Notes: generated from the sequence alone by a model not told the origin. Positions 52,966-62,301 are shown, counted from the first letter of the stretch. The stretch is 64,000 nucleotides of DNA from Phycisphaeraceae bacterium (GCA_020831765.1 JAFIFY010000047.1:1-64000), one strand, 5' to 3'. Numbers and translations: made by a program.

Positions 52966-53372
52966 GGCCAAGCTCCTTTTCGCGTTGAGCTGTTACCTCA
53001 GGCGCCTCGGTCGCCGTGCGGCCCGCACAGGGGCTGGTCGCGGCCGTTGGCCTTGCCTGCGCCGGGCACCAGACCGATCGGGCATCGTTGAAACGAAAAT
53101 AAACCGCGGATCAGGCCATGATTGCGTGGAATCTCAAGCTTTGCGATGCTGCGCGAAACCTGAATCGGTGGCAACCTGGTCTCTGTTCGGCCGCCCAGCG
53201 GGCCCCACTGTGCCAAGCAGCGATAGCGCTGCGTTTACATGTTACGATACGCCGCTTGCCACTGCGTCCCCCGAATTTGGATATCCAGCCCGGCAGCCGG
53301 CACCAGGATCGGGGGCCGGGGGCGTCGCCCGTGAAACAGACAAGCGAATCTTCAGTAAGCGGAGGTTGAACC
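52966..53372. other. 407-nt gap upstream of acnA
   Basis: No gene is supported. A GCAGCG/CGCTGC hairpin at 53216-53231 and a TACGAT hexamer at 53243-53248 are the only features seen; the hexamer would give an acnA leader of about 118 nt. Confidence 0.45.
53243..53248 (+). promoter_or_regulatory. Putative -10 element upstream of acnA
   Basis: TACGAT fits the -10 form recurring in this window. The start would be near 53255, giving a leader of about 118 nt ending at the GGAGG site. No -35 match. Confidence 0.35.
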
Positions 53373-56162
53373 ATGAGCCCTGCCGTTGATGCCCGTATCA
53401 CGCTCCAGACCCCATTGGGTGATCGAGTCGCCTGGGACCCCCATGCCCTCGAAGCGCCTTTGGGCATCAAGATCAATCGACTGCCGTATTCGATTCGCAT
53501 TCTTCTGGAGGCGGCGTTGCGGCGGCGTGATGGTTATGTCGTCACCGACGAGCACATCGCGATCCTGGCCGGTTACGACGCCAAGGCCGTCGGCGAGAAT
53601 GAGATTCCCTTCACGCCCGGCCGCGTGGTGCTTCAGGACTTCACCGGTGTGCCCGCGGTGGTCGACCTGGCCGCGATGCGCGCGGCGATGCATCGCATGA
53701 CCAGCGACCCGGCCAAAGTGGCCCGCGTCAACCCCTTGGTCCCGTGCGACCTGGTGATCGACCACTCCGTGCAGGTGGACGCATTCGCCAGCGGCATGGC
53801 GCTGACGATCAACAGCCAGCGGGAATTCGAGCGCAATACGGAGCGATATCAGTTCCTCAAGTGGGGCCGACAGGCTTTTGACAATTTCCGTGTGGTACCG
53901 CCGGCCACGGGCATCGTTCACCAGGTCAATCTTGAATACCTGGCCAAGGTGGTCTGGGAAGGTGAACAGGACGGCCAGAAGGTGCTCTTTCCCGACAGCC
54001 TTGTCGGTACGGACAGTCACACGACCATGATCAACGGCCTTGGCGTTCTGGGCTGGGGTGTCGGCGGGATCGAAGCCGAAGCGGTCATGCTCGGGCAACC
54101 GATCTACATGCTGGTGCCTGAGGTGGTTGGTTTCCGCCTGACCGGCAAACTGCCCGAGGGCGCGACGGCCACGGACCTGGTGCTCAAGGTGACACAGATG
54201 CTCCGGGCGCACGGTGTGGTCGGCAAGTTCGTTGAGTTCCACGGTCCGGGCCTGGCCGCCATGCCCCTGGCCAATCGCGCCACCATCGCCAACATGGCGC
54301 CGGAATACGGTGCCACCATGGGCTTTTTCCCCGTTGATAAGCAAACCCTTGCCTACCTGCGTCTGACCGGTCGCGATGAGAAGTTGATCGAAACGGTCGA
54401 GACCTACTGCCGCAAGGTCGGCCTGTGGCGCAATGAAGATGACCAGATCATTTACAGCGATGAACTGGAACTTGATATGAGCACGGTGGCGCCGGCCATG
54501 GCCGGGCCACGCCGACCGCAGGATCGGGTTGAACTGACGGAATCACGCGACAGGTGGCTCAAGGAACTGGCCGCGGGGTTCGGCAAGCCCAAAGCCGCCG
54601 AAGCGGCCCTCAAACCCGTTTCACGTGAAACATCGGTTGCGACGCTCGATCCGGATGTGGAAGGCGTCGAAACCGAAATGGCCGGCCGGAAGTTCAATCT
54701 GCGCCATGGCGATGTGGTGATCGCCGCGATCACCAGTTGCACCAACACGAGCAACCCCGAGGTGATGCTTGCCGCCGGCCTGGTCGCGCGCAAGGCGCGG
54801 AAGCTGGGATTGACTTCAAGGCCGTGGGTCAAGACCTCCCTCGCTCCCGGTTCAAAGGTGGTGACCGAGTACTACCGCAAGTCCGGGCTTGAGGAAGACC
54901 TCGATGCCCTGGGCTTTAACACCGTTGGCTATGGCTGCACCACGTGCATCGGCAACTCCGGCCCGCTCCCGGATGAGATCGCCCACGCTGTCGAAGAAGG
55001 CGATCTGGTGGTCTGTTCGGTATTGTCCGGGAATCGGAACTTTGAAGGCCGCGTCAATCCGCATGTGCGGGCCAACTACCTGGCCAGTCCGCCGTTGGTC
55101 GTCGCCTACGCGATCGCCGGGACGATGAATATCGACCTTACAAAAGATCCCGTCGGGAGTGACCGTGATGGGCGGTCGGTCATGCTCAAGGACATCTGGC
55201 CGACACAGAAGGAAGTGGCCGATCTGATCAACAGCTCCATCGGCCGGGAACAGTTCGAGGAGCAGTACGCCTCGGTATTCGAGGGAAGTCAGGAATGGCG
55301 CGATATCTCGACATCGACGGGTAAATTGTTCGAATGGGATGAGCGCAGCACCTACATCCAGGAGCCCCCGTTTTTCGGTGACCTTTCGCCCGAGCCGTCG
55401 CCCATCGAGCCGATCTCGGGGGCACGGTGCCTGGCGGTGCTTGGCGACAGTGTGACCACCGACCACATCAGCCCGGCCGGAGCGATCAAGAAAGACAGCC
55501 CGGCCGGCAAGTTCCTGATCGAGCGCGGCGTGTCGGTCGCCATGTTCAACAGTTACGGCTCGCGTCGCGGTAATGATCGCGTGATGACGCGCGGCACCTT
55601 CGCCAATATCCGTGTTCGCAATCAACTCGCGCCCGGCACCGAAGGCGGCGTGACCACGTATCTCGGGCCGGACTATTCCGGCAAACCCGCCGAACTGGTC
55701 AGCCCGCTCAAGACCGGTGAGGTAACTTCGATCTTCGAGGCTTCGGTGGCATATCGCGATCAGAACACCCCGTTGGTGGTGCTGGCCGGTAAGGACTATG
55801 GCATGGGTTCCAGCCGTGACTGGGCGGCCAAGGGAACCTTCCTGCTGGGTGTCAAGGCCGTGATCGCCGAGAGCTTCGAGCGTATCCATCGCTCCAACCT
55901 CGTGGGCATGGGTGTATTGCCCTTATGCTTCGAGCCGGGCCAGAGCGCTTCGGTGCTCGGCCTGACGGGGCACGAAACCTTTGAGATTCCGCTTGATGCC
56001 GGGCTCAAGCCCCGAGTGGGCATCACGGTTCGAGCCACGCGCCCCGATGGCGAGGTGGTCACCTTCAACACCATCTGCCGGATCGATACACCGGTGGAAG
56101 TCGATTACTACCGGAACGGGGGAATTCTTCACACGGTGTTGCGGCGGATGGCCGCGCAATAG
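53373..56162 (+). CDS. acnA: Aconitate hydratase A
   Basis: Aconitase converts citrate to isocitrate in the citric acid cycle with a [4Fe-4S] cluster. The 929-residue AcnA/IRP-type protein shows the three cluster Cys: one in [11 protein letters not shown] (about residue 455) and two in [12 protein letters not shown] (about 520). It also has the swivel domain with [12 protein letters not shown] and [12 protein letters not shown]. Length is normal for AcnA. GGAGG lies 7 nt before the ATG. pheS follows 50 nt downstream. Confidence 0.96.
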   Translation: MSPAVDARITLQTPLGDRVAWDPHALEAPLGIKINRLPYSIRILLEAALRRRDGYVVTDEHIAILAGYDAKAVGENEIPFTPGRVVLQDFTGVPAVVDLAAMRAAMHRMTSDPAKVARVNPLVPCDLVIDHSVQVDAFASGMALTINSQREFERNTERYQFLKWGRQAFDNFRVVPPATGIVHQVNLEYLAKVVWEGEQDGQKVLFPDSLVGTDSHTTMINGLGVLGWGVGGIEAEAVMLGQPIYMLVPEVVGFRLTGKLPEGATATDLVLKVTQMLRAHGVVGKFVEFHGPGLAAMPLANRATIANMAPEYGATMGFFPVDKQTLAYLRLTGRDEKLIETVETYCRKVGLWRNEDDQIIYSDELELDMSTVAPAMAGPRRPQDRVELTESRDRWLKELAAGFGKPKAAEAALKPVSRETSVATLDPDVEGVETEMAGRKFNLRHGDVVIAAITSCTNTSNPEVMLAAGLVARKARKLGLTSRPWVKTSLAPGSKVVTEYYRKSGLEEDLDALGFNTVGYGCTTCIGNSGPLPDEIAHAVEEGDLVVCSVLSGNRNFEGRVNPHVRANYLASPPLVVAYAIAGTMNIDLTKDPVGSDRDGRSVMLKDIWPTQKEVADLINSSIGREQFEEQYASVFEGSQEWRDISTSTGKLFEWDERSTYIQEPPFFGDLSPEPSPIEPISGARCLAVLGDSVTTDHISPAGAIKKDSPAGKFLIERGVSVAMFNSYGSRRGNDRVMTRGTFANIRVRNQLAPGTEGGVTTYLGPDYSGKPAELVSPLKTGEVTSIFEASVAYRDQNTPLVVLAGKDYGMGSSRDWAAKGTFLLGVKAVIAESFERIHRSNLVGMGVLPLCFEPGQSASVLGLTGHETFEIPLDAGLKPRVGITVRATRPDGEVVTFNTICRIDTPVEVDYYRNGGILHTVLRRMAAQ

Positions 56163-56200
56163 GCGATGCCTGGAATCGGCGACAATGAACACTCGATGGA

Positions 56201-56215
56201 TACGCTCTGGTCATG
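56201..56215 (+). promoter_or_regulatory. Putative -10 element for leaderless pheS mRNA
   Basis: TACGCT at 56201-56206 lies 6 nt before the pheS ATG. No Shine-Dalgarno sequence precedes it, so pheS may have its own promoter apart from acnA. Confidence 0.45.
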
Positions 56216-57241
56216 CTCGAACGAATTGAACAACTTGAACAGGAAGCGGAGTCGGCGCTGGCCAAGGTCAGCGCGTCCGAGGAACTGGAAGCGTTCCGAG
56301 TGCGTTACCTCGGCCCCAAGGGCGCAATCAAGGGTTTGATGGGTCTGCTCAAGGATGTTCCACGCGAACAGAAGCCGGCGTTCGGCCAGAAGGCCAACGG
56401 ACTTCGACAAAAGCTCGAGTCGGCGTTGGAAGAGCGGCGACAGGCCCTGGGCGGCGGTTCGGCCTCCCGAGGCGAGGCTTCGGGCAAGGGGCGGCGCGGG
56501 CCGATGATCGACATCACCGAGCCGGGCATCCCCGCCGGGCTGGGGCGTCGCCACATCATCACGCGGACGATCAATGATCTTCTGGAGGTGTTCGGGCGGA
56601 TGGGCTTTGATGTCGCCACCGGGCCGGAGGTTGAGGATGAGTGGCACAACTTCACCGCGCTGAACATTCCGCCGCGGCATCCGGCGCGTGATCCGCTGGA
56701 AAACTATTATCTCACCGATCCGGACGGGGCCAACCCCTTTCTGCTTCGATCCCAGACTTCAACCATACAGATTCGTGTCATGGAAAAGACCAGGCCGCCC
56801 ATCCGGGTGGTGGCCACCGGACGGGTCTACCGGCCGGATGAACATGATGCGACGCACTATTCGATGTTCCACCAGGTCGAGGGTCTTTATGTCGATCGCA
56901 AAGTGAGCATGGTGGACCTCAAGACCACGCTGATTCAGTTCGCGCGGGCCATGTTCGGCGCGGAGGCCGATGTGAAGCTGGTTCCCAGCTATTTCCCCTT
57001 CACCGAACCCTCAGCCGAGCTTTATGTCAAGATCGAGCTTGGCGGCAAGTGGCAGTGGATGGAGATCGGCGGATGTGGAATGGTTGACCCGGCGGTATTC
57101 GAAGCCGTCGGTTACGACCCCGAGGAGTGGAGCGGCTTCGCCTTCGGCCTGGGCATCGAGCGCCTGGCCATGCGGAAGTACAACATCCCCGATATCCGAT
57201 GGCTTTTCGAGAACGATGTACGGTTCCTCAAGTCGTTCTGA
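56213..57241 (+). CDS. pheS: Phenylalanyl-tRNA synthetase alpha subunit
   Basis: PheS holds the catalytic core that charges tRNA-Phe with phenylalanine as part of an alpha2beta2 enzyme. The 342-residue protein has the N-terminal coiled coil (about 1-90), class II motif 1 (PEVEDEWHNFTALN, about 140), motif 2 (GRVYRPDEHDATHYSMFHQVEG) and motif 3 (GFAFGLGIERLAMRKY, about 310), with the phenylalanine-binding residues conserved. pheT, normally next to it, is not found here; a regulator on the opposite strand follows. Identity is firm. Confidence 0.96.
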   Translation: MLERIEQLEQEAESALAKVSASEELEAFRVRYLGPKGAIKGLMGLLKDVPREQKPAFGQKANGLRQKLESALEERRQALGGGSASRGEASGKGRRGPMIDITEPGIPAGLGRRHIITRTINDLLEVFGRMGFDVATGPEVEDEWHNFTALNIPPRHPARDPLENYYLTDPDGANPFLLRSQTSTIQIRVMEKTRPPIRVVATGRVYRPDEHDATHYSMFHQVEGLYVDRKVSMVDLKTTLIQFARAMFGAEADVKLVPSYFPFTEPSAELYVKIELGGKWQWMEIGGCGMVDPAVFEAVGYDPEEWSGFAFGLGIERLAMRKYNIPDIRWLFENDVRFLKSF

Positions 57242-57282
57242 TGGCTTCAACGCCTTCTGCCGGATCACCCGGCGTTGGAGAC

Positions 57283-57978
57283 TCATTCATCTTCGCCAAG
57301 CAGGCCCTGCTTCTGATACTCGGCCAGTCGGTAATAGAGCGTTCGCACGCTGATGCCCAGTTCCGCGGCCGTTTCGTTGCGATTGCCCTTGTTGCGCCTT
57401 AGCGCTTCAAGAATGTGGATGCGTTCGTAGTCGGCCAGGGTCGATGGCTGCCTGGTCGAGTCCGCATCGCCCTCCTGGTCGGCGTCTTCACCCGCGGCCG
57501 AAGATTGGGGCTTGTCATCCGCGCCCGGATCGATACGGGGCGTGGGCTTGGGGCCGGTTGCGGGCGTGGGCGACGCCTTGAGTGCACGAACTTCAGCCAG
57601 TTTTTTGCGGGCGCGCTCGAGTGCCTGCTCGAGGTCGCCAAGGCCGCACGGCTTGGTGAGAAAGTCGGCGATGTTCAGGCGGATGGCTTCCTGGGCGGAT
57701 TCCAGATCGCCATAGCCGGTGAGGATGACGGCTTGAATGTCCGGATGCTTCTTGCGAACTTCCGCGAGCAGTTCCAGCCCGGAGATGCCGGGCAGGTTCA
57801 GATCGACCAGCATCAGATCGGCTTCGTTTTCATCCAGGTGCTTAAGTGCCTCCTCGCCCGATGCCACACCCGCCACCTGCATGCCCATGTCGGGAATGGC
57901 TCGTTGCAGCATATTGCGGAGCCGCGGCTCATCTTCCACCACCAGAACACGAAACTCAGGCGCATCTTGATTGAACAT
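57283..57978 (-). CDS. Response regulator with Fis-type DNA-binding domain (RegA/PrrA-like)
   Basis: This 231-residue regulator has a receiver domain (about 8-125) with phospho-acceptor Asp59 in MLVDLNLPG, the switch Thr in LTGYG and Lys in TKPCG. A Pro/Ala/Asp-rich linker (about 135-185) and a C-terminal Fis/NtrC-type helix-turn-helix (about 187-228, NRNETAAELGISVRTLYYRL) follow. There is no AAA sigma-54 domain, like RegA/ActR/PrrA regulators. AAAGG lies 7 nt before the ATG. The histidine kinase ends 3 nt upstream, so they form an operon. Confidence 0.92.
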   Translation of the reverse strand: MFNQDAPEFRVLVVEDEPRLRNMLQRAIPDMGMQVAGVASGEEALKHLDENEADLMLVDLNLPGISGLELLAEVRKKHPDIQAVILTGYGDLESAQEAIRLNIADFLTKPCGLGDLEQALERARKKLAEVRALKASPTPATGPKPTPRIDPGADDKPQSSAAGEDADQEGDADSTRQPSTLADYERIHILEALRRNKGNRNETAAELGISVRTLYYRLAEYQKQGLLGEDE

Positions 57979-57981
57979 GGT

Positions 57982-59625
57982 TCACCTTTCATCGACCAAC
58001 GGTGTCTTGTCCTTACCGGTTTCCGAATCCCGCGGCGGTTCGGGTTCGGCTTCCGCCAGCGGAAGCTCGATGATGAATCGACTGCCGCGGCCCGGCCCGT
58101 CGCTGTGGGCTGTTAGTTGTCCACCAAGTTTACGGATGATCGCGTGGGAGATCGAAAGCCCCAATCCCATCCCGCGCTCGCCCCGGCCCCTTTTGCCCGA
58201 GTAGAACGGCTCGAACACCCGCTCCAGTTCACCGGCCGACATTCCCACGCCGTTATCCCGGATCGAACAGCGAACGCGACCATTCCGCGAGTCGACGCTC
58301 AGTTCGACGTCCACCCGGCCCGATTCGCCATCGACGGCTTCGATCGCATTGGTCAGCAGATTCATCAGAACCTGCCTGAGCTCTTCGACCATGGCGATGA
58401 CCGGCATTCGCTCGCGGGCTTGATCGGTCTGGTCCCGCCCATTCGCGGCGATGCGGAACGACCAGGCGATCCCAACCGCCCTCCGTTGGTCCTTGACCCA
58501 TTCGATGCACTGCTTGGTCAGTTCGATCAGATCGATTGACTGGCGCGACGAATTCCGGTCCGCCGCCAGATCGAGCAATCGCATGGTGATGGCCTTGCAG
58601 CGCATCGCTTCATCCCGGATAACCTCAAGTGTCCAGCCCGTGTCCGAGCTCGCCTGGCTGCCATTGCCTTTACGGTTCAGATCGCGGAGGGCCAGCTCGG
58701 CGTGCCCACTGATGATCGCCAGCGGATTGTTGATCTCATGAGCGACGCCGGCGGCCAGAAAGCCGACGCTGGCCAATCGTTCAGCACGGGCCAGTTCCGA
58801 GCTTTGCCTTCGAACCTGTTCATCGAGCCGGTGATAGAAATCATCGAGCTCTTCGGCCATGTGATTAAACTCGCGAGCCAGCGAGGCGAACTCCTCATCC
58901 CGCTCGCTGTGCAGCCGACTGGTGAAGCGGCCGGCGGTGATCTCTCGAACGCCCCGCCCCAATCGGGCCAGCGGACCCATGACACTTCGATACTGCCGCA
59001 GGGCCGTCACGGCGGCCAAGGTGCCCAGGCCGATCATCAGTGACAGGAGCCCGAACCTTGCCCAGTTACGCCATCGACGGGCCTGTTCCTTGAGGGCCAT
59101 GGCGCTTGCCCGCTGCGTTCGCGCCTCATCCTCGGCCCGCTGGGCATCCAGTCGAAGCCGGTCGCCCAGTCGATTGACCCGATTCTGCACGCGATAGAGC
59201 TTGGCGAGGTGGCCGCGGGTCAATCCATCGCGCGACCCGGTCTCCTGTTGACGTTGCAGAAGAATGGTTCGGATCAGGTCGAAGGATTCGCGGGCCTCAT
59301 CGCCCATGTCGGGCACCTGGATGATCGGCGACAGGCCATGGGCGGCTCTTTCGAGCAGACGATCGATCTCGGGATCATCCACGTGTCCGCCGATCAGGTA
59401 GGCCTGGGCCGTGGCCAGATCCGCGCTGTAGGTCAGCAACTCGCGCAGCCGCTGGTTCTGGATCACCGCGTGCTCGAGTTCCCCGGCCAACCCCTGCAAA
59501 CCCGCGGCACCCTCCATCAAGGCGCGGCCCTGGCGTTCGACCAGCAGCCAGCCGACGGTCGAGACCGCCAGAAGGCTGAACAGGATCGACAGCGTTCCGA
59601 CCAGAAGCCGCCGCGCCAGGGTCAT
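57982..59625 (-). CDS. HAMP-domain sensor histidine kinase
   Basis: This 547-residue membrane kinase pairs with the adjacent regulator. Two membrane helices (about 8-30 and 190-210) flank a helical sensor domain of about 160 residues with no known fold. A HAMP domain follows (about 212-265), then dimerisation helices with phospho-accepting His296 in GVAHEINNPL, and an HATPase domain with NGVGM (N box region near 440), the G1 box DNGVGM and the G2 box GMGLGLSI. GGAG is 6 nt before the ATG. The signal is unknown; a four-helix ligand or redox sensor is plausible. Confidence 0.92.
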   Translation of the reverse strand: MTLARRLLVGTLSILFSLLAVSTVGWLLVERQGRALMEGAAGLQGLAGELEHAVIQNQRLRELLTYSADLATAQAYLIGGHVDDPEIDRLLERAAHGLSPIIQVPDMGDEARESFDLIRTILLQRQQETGSRDGLTRGHLAKLYRVQNRVNRLGDRLRLDAQRAEDEARTQRASAMALKEQARRWRNWARFGLLSLMIGLGTLAAVTALRQYRSVMGPLARLGRGVREITAGRFTSRLHSERDEEFASLAREFNHMAEELDDFYHRLDEQVRRQSSELARAERLASVGFLAAGVAHEINNPLAIISGHAELALRDLNRKGNGSQASSDTGWTLEVIRDEAMRCKAITMRLLDLAADRNSSRQSIDLIELTKQCIEWVKDQRRAVGIAWSFRIAANGRDQTDQARERMPVIAMVEELRQVLMNLLTNAIEAVDGESGRVDVELSVDSRNGRVRCSIRDNGVGMSAGELERVFEPFYSGKRGRGERGMGLGLSISHAIIRKLGGQLTAHSDGPGRGSRFIIELPLAEAEPEPPRDSETGKDKTPLVDER

Positions 59626-59658
59626 GGTTCGCTCCTGTCACATCGGACGATCGCCCAA

Positions 59659-60129
59659 CTAGTGCGACTGCTCCACTTCCCGGAGGAATCCCTTGAACAT
59701 ACGTCGATGTTCTTCCTCGTCGCCCATCAGTGTGATGCAGAGGTCCTGGGTCACCGGATCATCATCGCCGCACAGCCTTATCAGCTTGTGATACTGGGCG
59801 ATCGCGCCTTCTTCAGCTTCGATGACACCCTTGATCACGGAGACCACGTCCGTGCTGCTTTTTGGAGGCTGTAACGATGATTGCTCCATCTTAAGCGCCT
59901 GGGAACCGGGCACCTTGCCATCCAGAACCTTGATGCGATTGGCCAACTGCTGGGCGTGTCCAAGTTCTTCCTGCACGTCGGCGGCCAGTGCATCCTTGAT
60001 GTGCTTGGCCCGGATGCCGTCCAGCCATACGCTGTTGGCGATGTAGTTGGCGACGGTTTCGATTTCCATGTTGTAGGATCGGGCCAGTTCCGTGATGATC
60101 TTCTCTCGCTTGGCTTCGTCCAGAGGCAT
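59659..60129 (-). CDS. Ferritin-like diiron-domain protein (bacterioferritin type)
   Basis: This 156-residue protein forms a four-helix bundle with candidate di-iron ligands: Glu in MEIETVANY, Glu and His in EELGHAQQL, Glu in EAEEGAIAQY and Glu and His in DEEEHRRMF. It could store iron or oxidise it, or be a rubrerythrin-like relative. No heme-binding Met typical of bacterioferritin is obvious. AAAGGA lies 8 nt before the ATG, and a strong hairpin (60164-60189) sits in the leader. It is divergent from the TrkA-N gene. Confidence 0.85.
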   Translation of the reverse strand: MPLDEAKREKIITELARSYNMEIETVANYIANSVWLDGIRAKHIKDALAADVQEELGHAQQLANRIKVLDGKVPGSQALKMEQSSLQPPKSSTDVVSVIKGVIEAEEGAIAQYHKLIRLCGDDDPVTQDLCITLMGDEEEHRRMFKGFLREVEQSH

Positions 60130-60163
60130 CGGTTCGTATCCTTTCCATGTGAGCGATGTTTTC

Positions 60164-60227
60164 GCCCGCCTCCGTCATGTCGGGCGGGCACTTACCTCAT
60201 GATATGAATCCGGCCGGAGACGGTCAG
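60164..60227 (-). promoter_or_regulatory. Promoter and leader hairpin of the ferritin-like gene
   Basis: On the minus strand CTGACC (60227-60222), a 17-nt spacer and TATCAT (60204-60199) form a promoter. The leader opens with GCCCGCC/GGCGGGC, a perfect stem of 7 bp at 60189-60164. Confidence 0.45.
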
Positions 60228-60386
60228 AACCGATGCGGCCTCGGGCGCTTCGTCAAGCACCGCCTGGTCGTAATCCGGATTGCCGAGTCGCCTTCTCCCA
60301 GTGCGGTTCCGATGCGGGGGGCTCCGGACGAGCTTGAGGCATCGCTTGTTGCGCGCCCGCCGCACGGATGGGATGATCGATGGTGG

Positions 60387-60401
60387 TATGATTGCTTCAT
60401 G
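60387..60401 (+). promoter_or_regulatory. Putative -10 element for leaderless TrkA-N mRNA
   Basis: TATGAT at 60387-60392 is followed by 6 nt and then the ATG at 60399. No Shine-Dalgarno sequence precedes it. Confidence 0.5.
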
Positions 60402-60893
60402 GCACAGTCGGAAGGCTCAGCGGATGGTGCTCCCGTCGGCGGAGATCGGTGCTCGGCGAGGGTGGTGATTGCAGGCTATGGGCCGGTCGGTCGATTCGTG
60501 GTCGAACGCCTTGGACGGGCGGGCGTGTCCCTCACCATCGTCGAAACGAATCTTCAGACGATTCAGAAGCAGATCGCCCTTGAACGCACCGTGGTTTACG
60601 GGGATATCGCTGATCCCGAGGTCATGAAGGAGGCGGGAATCGAGGAAGCCGATGTGCTCGTGCTCACCATCCCCGATGAGGCGTGCGCCATTCGCGCGTG
60701 CCAACTGGCGCGAAAGCTGAATCCCGATATCTTCATCGCGGTCAGAACCAAGCATGTCAGCGGCGCCATGATGGCTGGCCGGGTCGGTGCCAACGAGACG
60801 GTGATCGAAGAACTGGTCACCGCACAGGCGATGGGGCAGGTGGTCATGAACCGCCTGGCCGGATTGAATGAGCCGGGCCAATCACCTGACTGA
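60399..60893 (+). CDS. TrkA-N (RCK) NAD-binding domain protein
   Basis: This 164-residue cytosolic protein is an isolated TrkA-N/RCK domain, a potassium channel or transporter regulator that binds NAD(H). The GYGPVG nucleotide motif is at residues 26-31, with the VVYGDIADPEVMKEAG turn (about 70) typical of RCK domains. There is no channel domain and no TrkA-C domain. The ATG at 60399 was chosen because it is the first with a fitting -10-like signal and the frame upstream is not domain-like. It could be a partner of a Trk/Ktr permease or K+ efflux system encoded elsewhere. Confidence 0.82.
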   Translation: MAQSEGSADGAPVGGDRCSARVVIAGYGPVGRFVVERLGRAGVSLTIVETNLQTIQKQIALERTVVYGDIADPEVMKEAGIEEADVLVLTIPDEACAIRACQLARKLNPDIFIAVRTKHVSGAMMAGRVGANETVIEELVTAQAMGQVVMNRLAGLNEPGQSPD

Positions 60894-61030
60894 CGATCGA
60901 AGTGGACCCGTCATAAAGTGCCGGTTTTGGCGTTTCGGAAGCGTTGATCGGCCTGCGGAGGCTGGGTGCAATAGTTGCAGGTATTTTCGATTCACCCTGG
61001 AGGTTCACAACCCGTGGCCCGCGCGCAAGC

Positions 61031-62008
61031 TCAAGCCTCGGCGAGGCCGATCGCGAGCTTGAGCGAATGTTCGTCTCCGGCTTCGAGCGTCACCGCGTTG
61101 GTCCCGACATTGGCAGTCTCAACGCAGACCATACGCGGCCATTCCTCGTCGCCAAAATCCGGCATTCGCGCGGCTTTGTCGATCCAGGGATTCCACACCA
61201 CTGTGCTGTTCGAGCCATCTTTGGCCACGAGAATCCGCCGGCCGGTCGAAGCATCATCGATGATGCAGTCCGCCGAGGTGTCCATGTACACCCGATCCGT
61301 TTCCCCCTCGAACCGCACGGCCGGCTGATCATCCTCCCGGATGGCCATGCCGGCGACCTTGTCCAGGTAGCGGGTGCCTTGCAGCCCGTGAACGGCGACC
61401 TGGCGTACATCACCGACTTGGAAGTAGGTGTGCAGCGCTGCTTCGAATGAAAAGGGCAAAGCCGGTTGCCCTTGGCCAGGTGCGTTGAGATTCCGGACGT
61501 CCAGGGCGATTTCGAGCCGTTGGCCAAGCCTTACCGTCAGCGTGGCGGCGAAGTGATGCGGAAAGTACGCCGCCGTGCTCGCATCGGATTCCAGAGCGAG
61601 GGCCAGAACCGGCTCTCCCGATGCATCCAGCCGGGTGCTGGCAATCTTCCAGGATCGAAGCCGAGCGAACCCGTGTGCGGGCCAGTCCGCGTGTTCCGGG
61701 TGTGGTCCGAACCACGGAAAGCAGACCGGAATTCCGCCTCGGATGGGTCTGCCGGGCTCCCACCAGCTTGCGCGGCTGACAAAGAGCAGATCGCGTTCGG
61801 CCACCGCCTCTTGCCCGGTCCCGGGCGTGTACGAGAGTACATGGGCACCGTGAAGTGCGATTCGTGCAGTGGAGCCATCCGTGCCGGAAAGTTTTGCAAC
61901 CGCAAGTTGACCCGGGCCGGGCTCAAACTTCACTCGATCGGCGATGCCCAAACGCTCGTTCAGCGACCTAAGCGTATCTGTATCAAGCACTTCCGGAGGG
62001 TTTGGCAT
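61031..62008 (-). CDS. Glucose-6-phosphate 1-epimerase-like mutarotase (YeaD family)
   Basis: This 325-residue aldose 1-epimerase-fold enzyme resembles D-hexose-6-phosphate mutarotase. The conserved RGGIPVCFPWFGPH segment (about 90), an SFEAALHTYFQVGD segment with a catalytic-type His (about 188), and a late DEEWPRMVCVETANVG Glu motif (about 285) are present. GGAG is 7 nt before the ATG. It is alone on the minus strand between the TrkA-N gene and an intergenic small-RNA candidate. Confidence 0.88.
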   Translation of the reverse strand: MPNPPEVLDTDTLRSLNERLGIADRVKFEPGPGQLAVAKLSGTDGSTARIALHGAHVLSYTPGTGQEAVAERDLLFVSRASWWEPGRPIRGGIPVCFPWFGPHPEHADWPAHGFARLRSWKIASTRLDASGEPVLALALESDASTAAYFPHHFAATLTVRLGQRLEIALDVRNLNAPGQGQPALPFSFEAALHTYFQVGDVRQVAVHGLQGTRYLDKVAGMAIREDDQPAVRFEGETDRVYMDTSADCIIDDASTGRRILVAKDGSNSTVVWNPWIDKAARMPDFGDEEWPRMVCVETANVGTNAVTLEAGDEHSLKLAIGLAEA

Positions 62009-62114
62009 CGGAGCACTCCATCTTCCGCGACGGGGGTCATTTTCGCGTCATCCGTAGTACCAGAAATCACTGCAACGGTCGAACCCCCCGGCGATGGCAG
62101 GCGTATGATTCAGT

Positions 62115-62301
62115 GAAACGAGGCCTGATGCTCGTTTCCAGGGCTCCTGACCCAAGCCCTGAGACCCCCAGAACGGACGCTGTGTTTAGAGAGACCAGAC
62201 CCTTACCAACCCGACCCCGTTTCTTCTTTTCTCCTCCTGCCTCCTTGAACAGCGTCCACACACGACCCGACCGGAACTCCCACGGTCGGGTCTTTTTTTT
62301 T
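62115..62301 (+). ncRNA. Candidate structured small RNA with anti-Shine-Dalgarno loop
   Basis: TATGAT (62104-62109) lies 5 nt before three perfect stems. Stem 1 is GAAACGAG/CTCGTTTC (62115-62122 / 62131-62138). Stem 2 is CAGGGCT/AGCCCTG (62139-62145 / 62155-62161). Stem 3 is GGACGCTGT/ACAGCGTCC (62175-62183 / 62249-62257). Its 65-nt pyrimidine-rich loop includes CCTCCT (62233-62238) and CCTCCTT (62240-62246). A terminator follows. The frames here are not coding-like. The unit may be a trans-acting small RNA, or an attenuated leader of the epimerase gene 255 nt downstream. Confidence 0.6.
62264..62301 (+). terminator. Strong Rho-independent terminator without an upstream ORF
   Basis: GACCCGACC (62264-62272) pairs with GGTCGGGTC (62284-62292), followed by about nine T. 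It is the clearest terminator in the window and has no coding gene on the plus strand ahead of it. Confidence 0.9.

Noticed and set aside
51460-53091. Long plus-strand frame of 543 codons
   Set aside because: It is antisense to the penicillin-acylase-like gene, whose signal peptide and catalytic Ser are clear.
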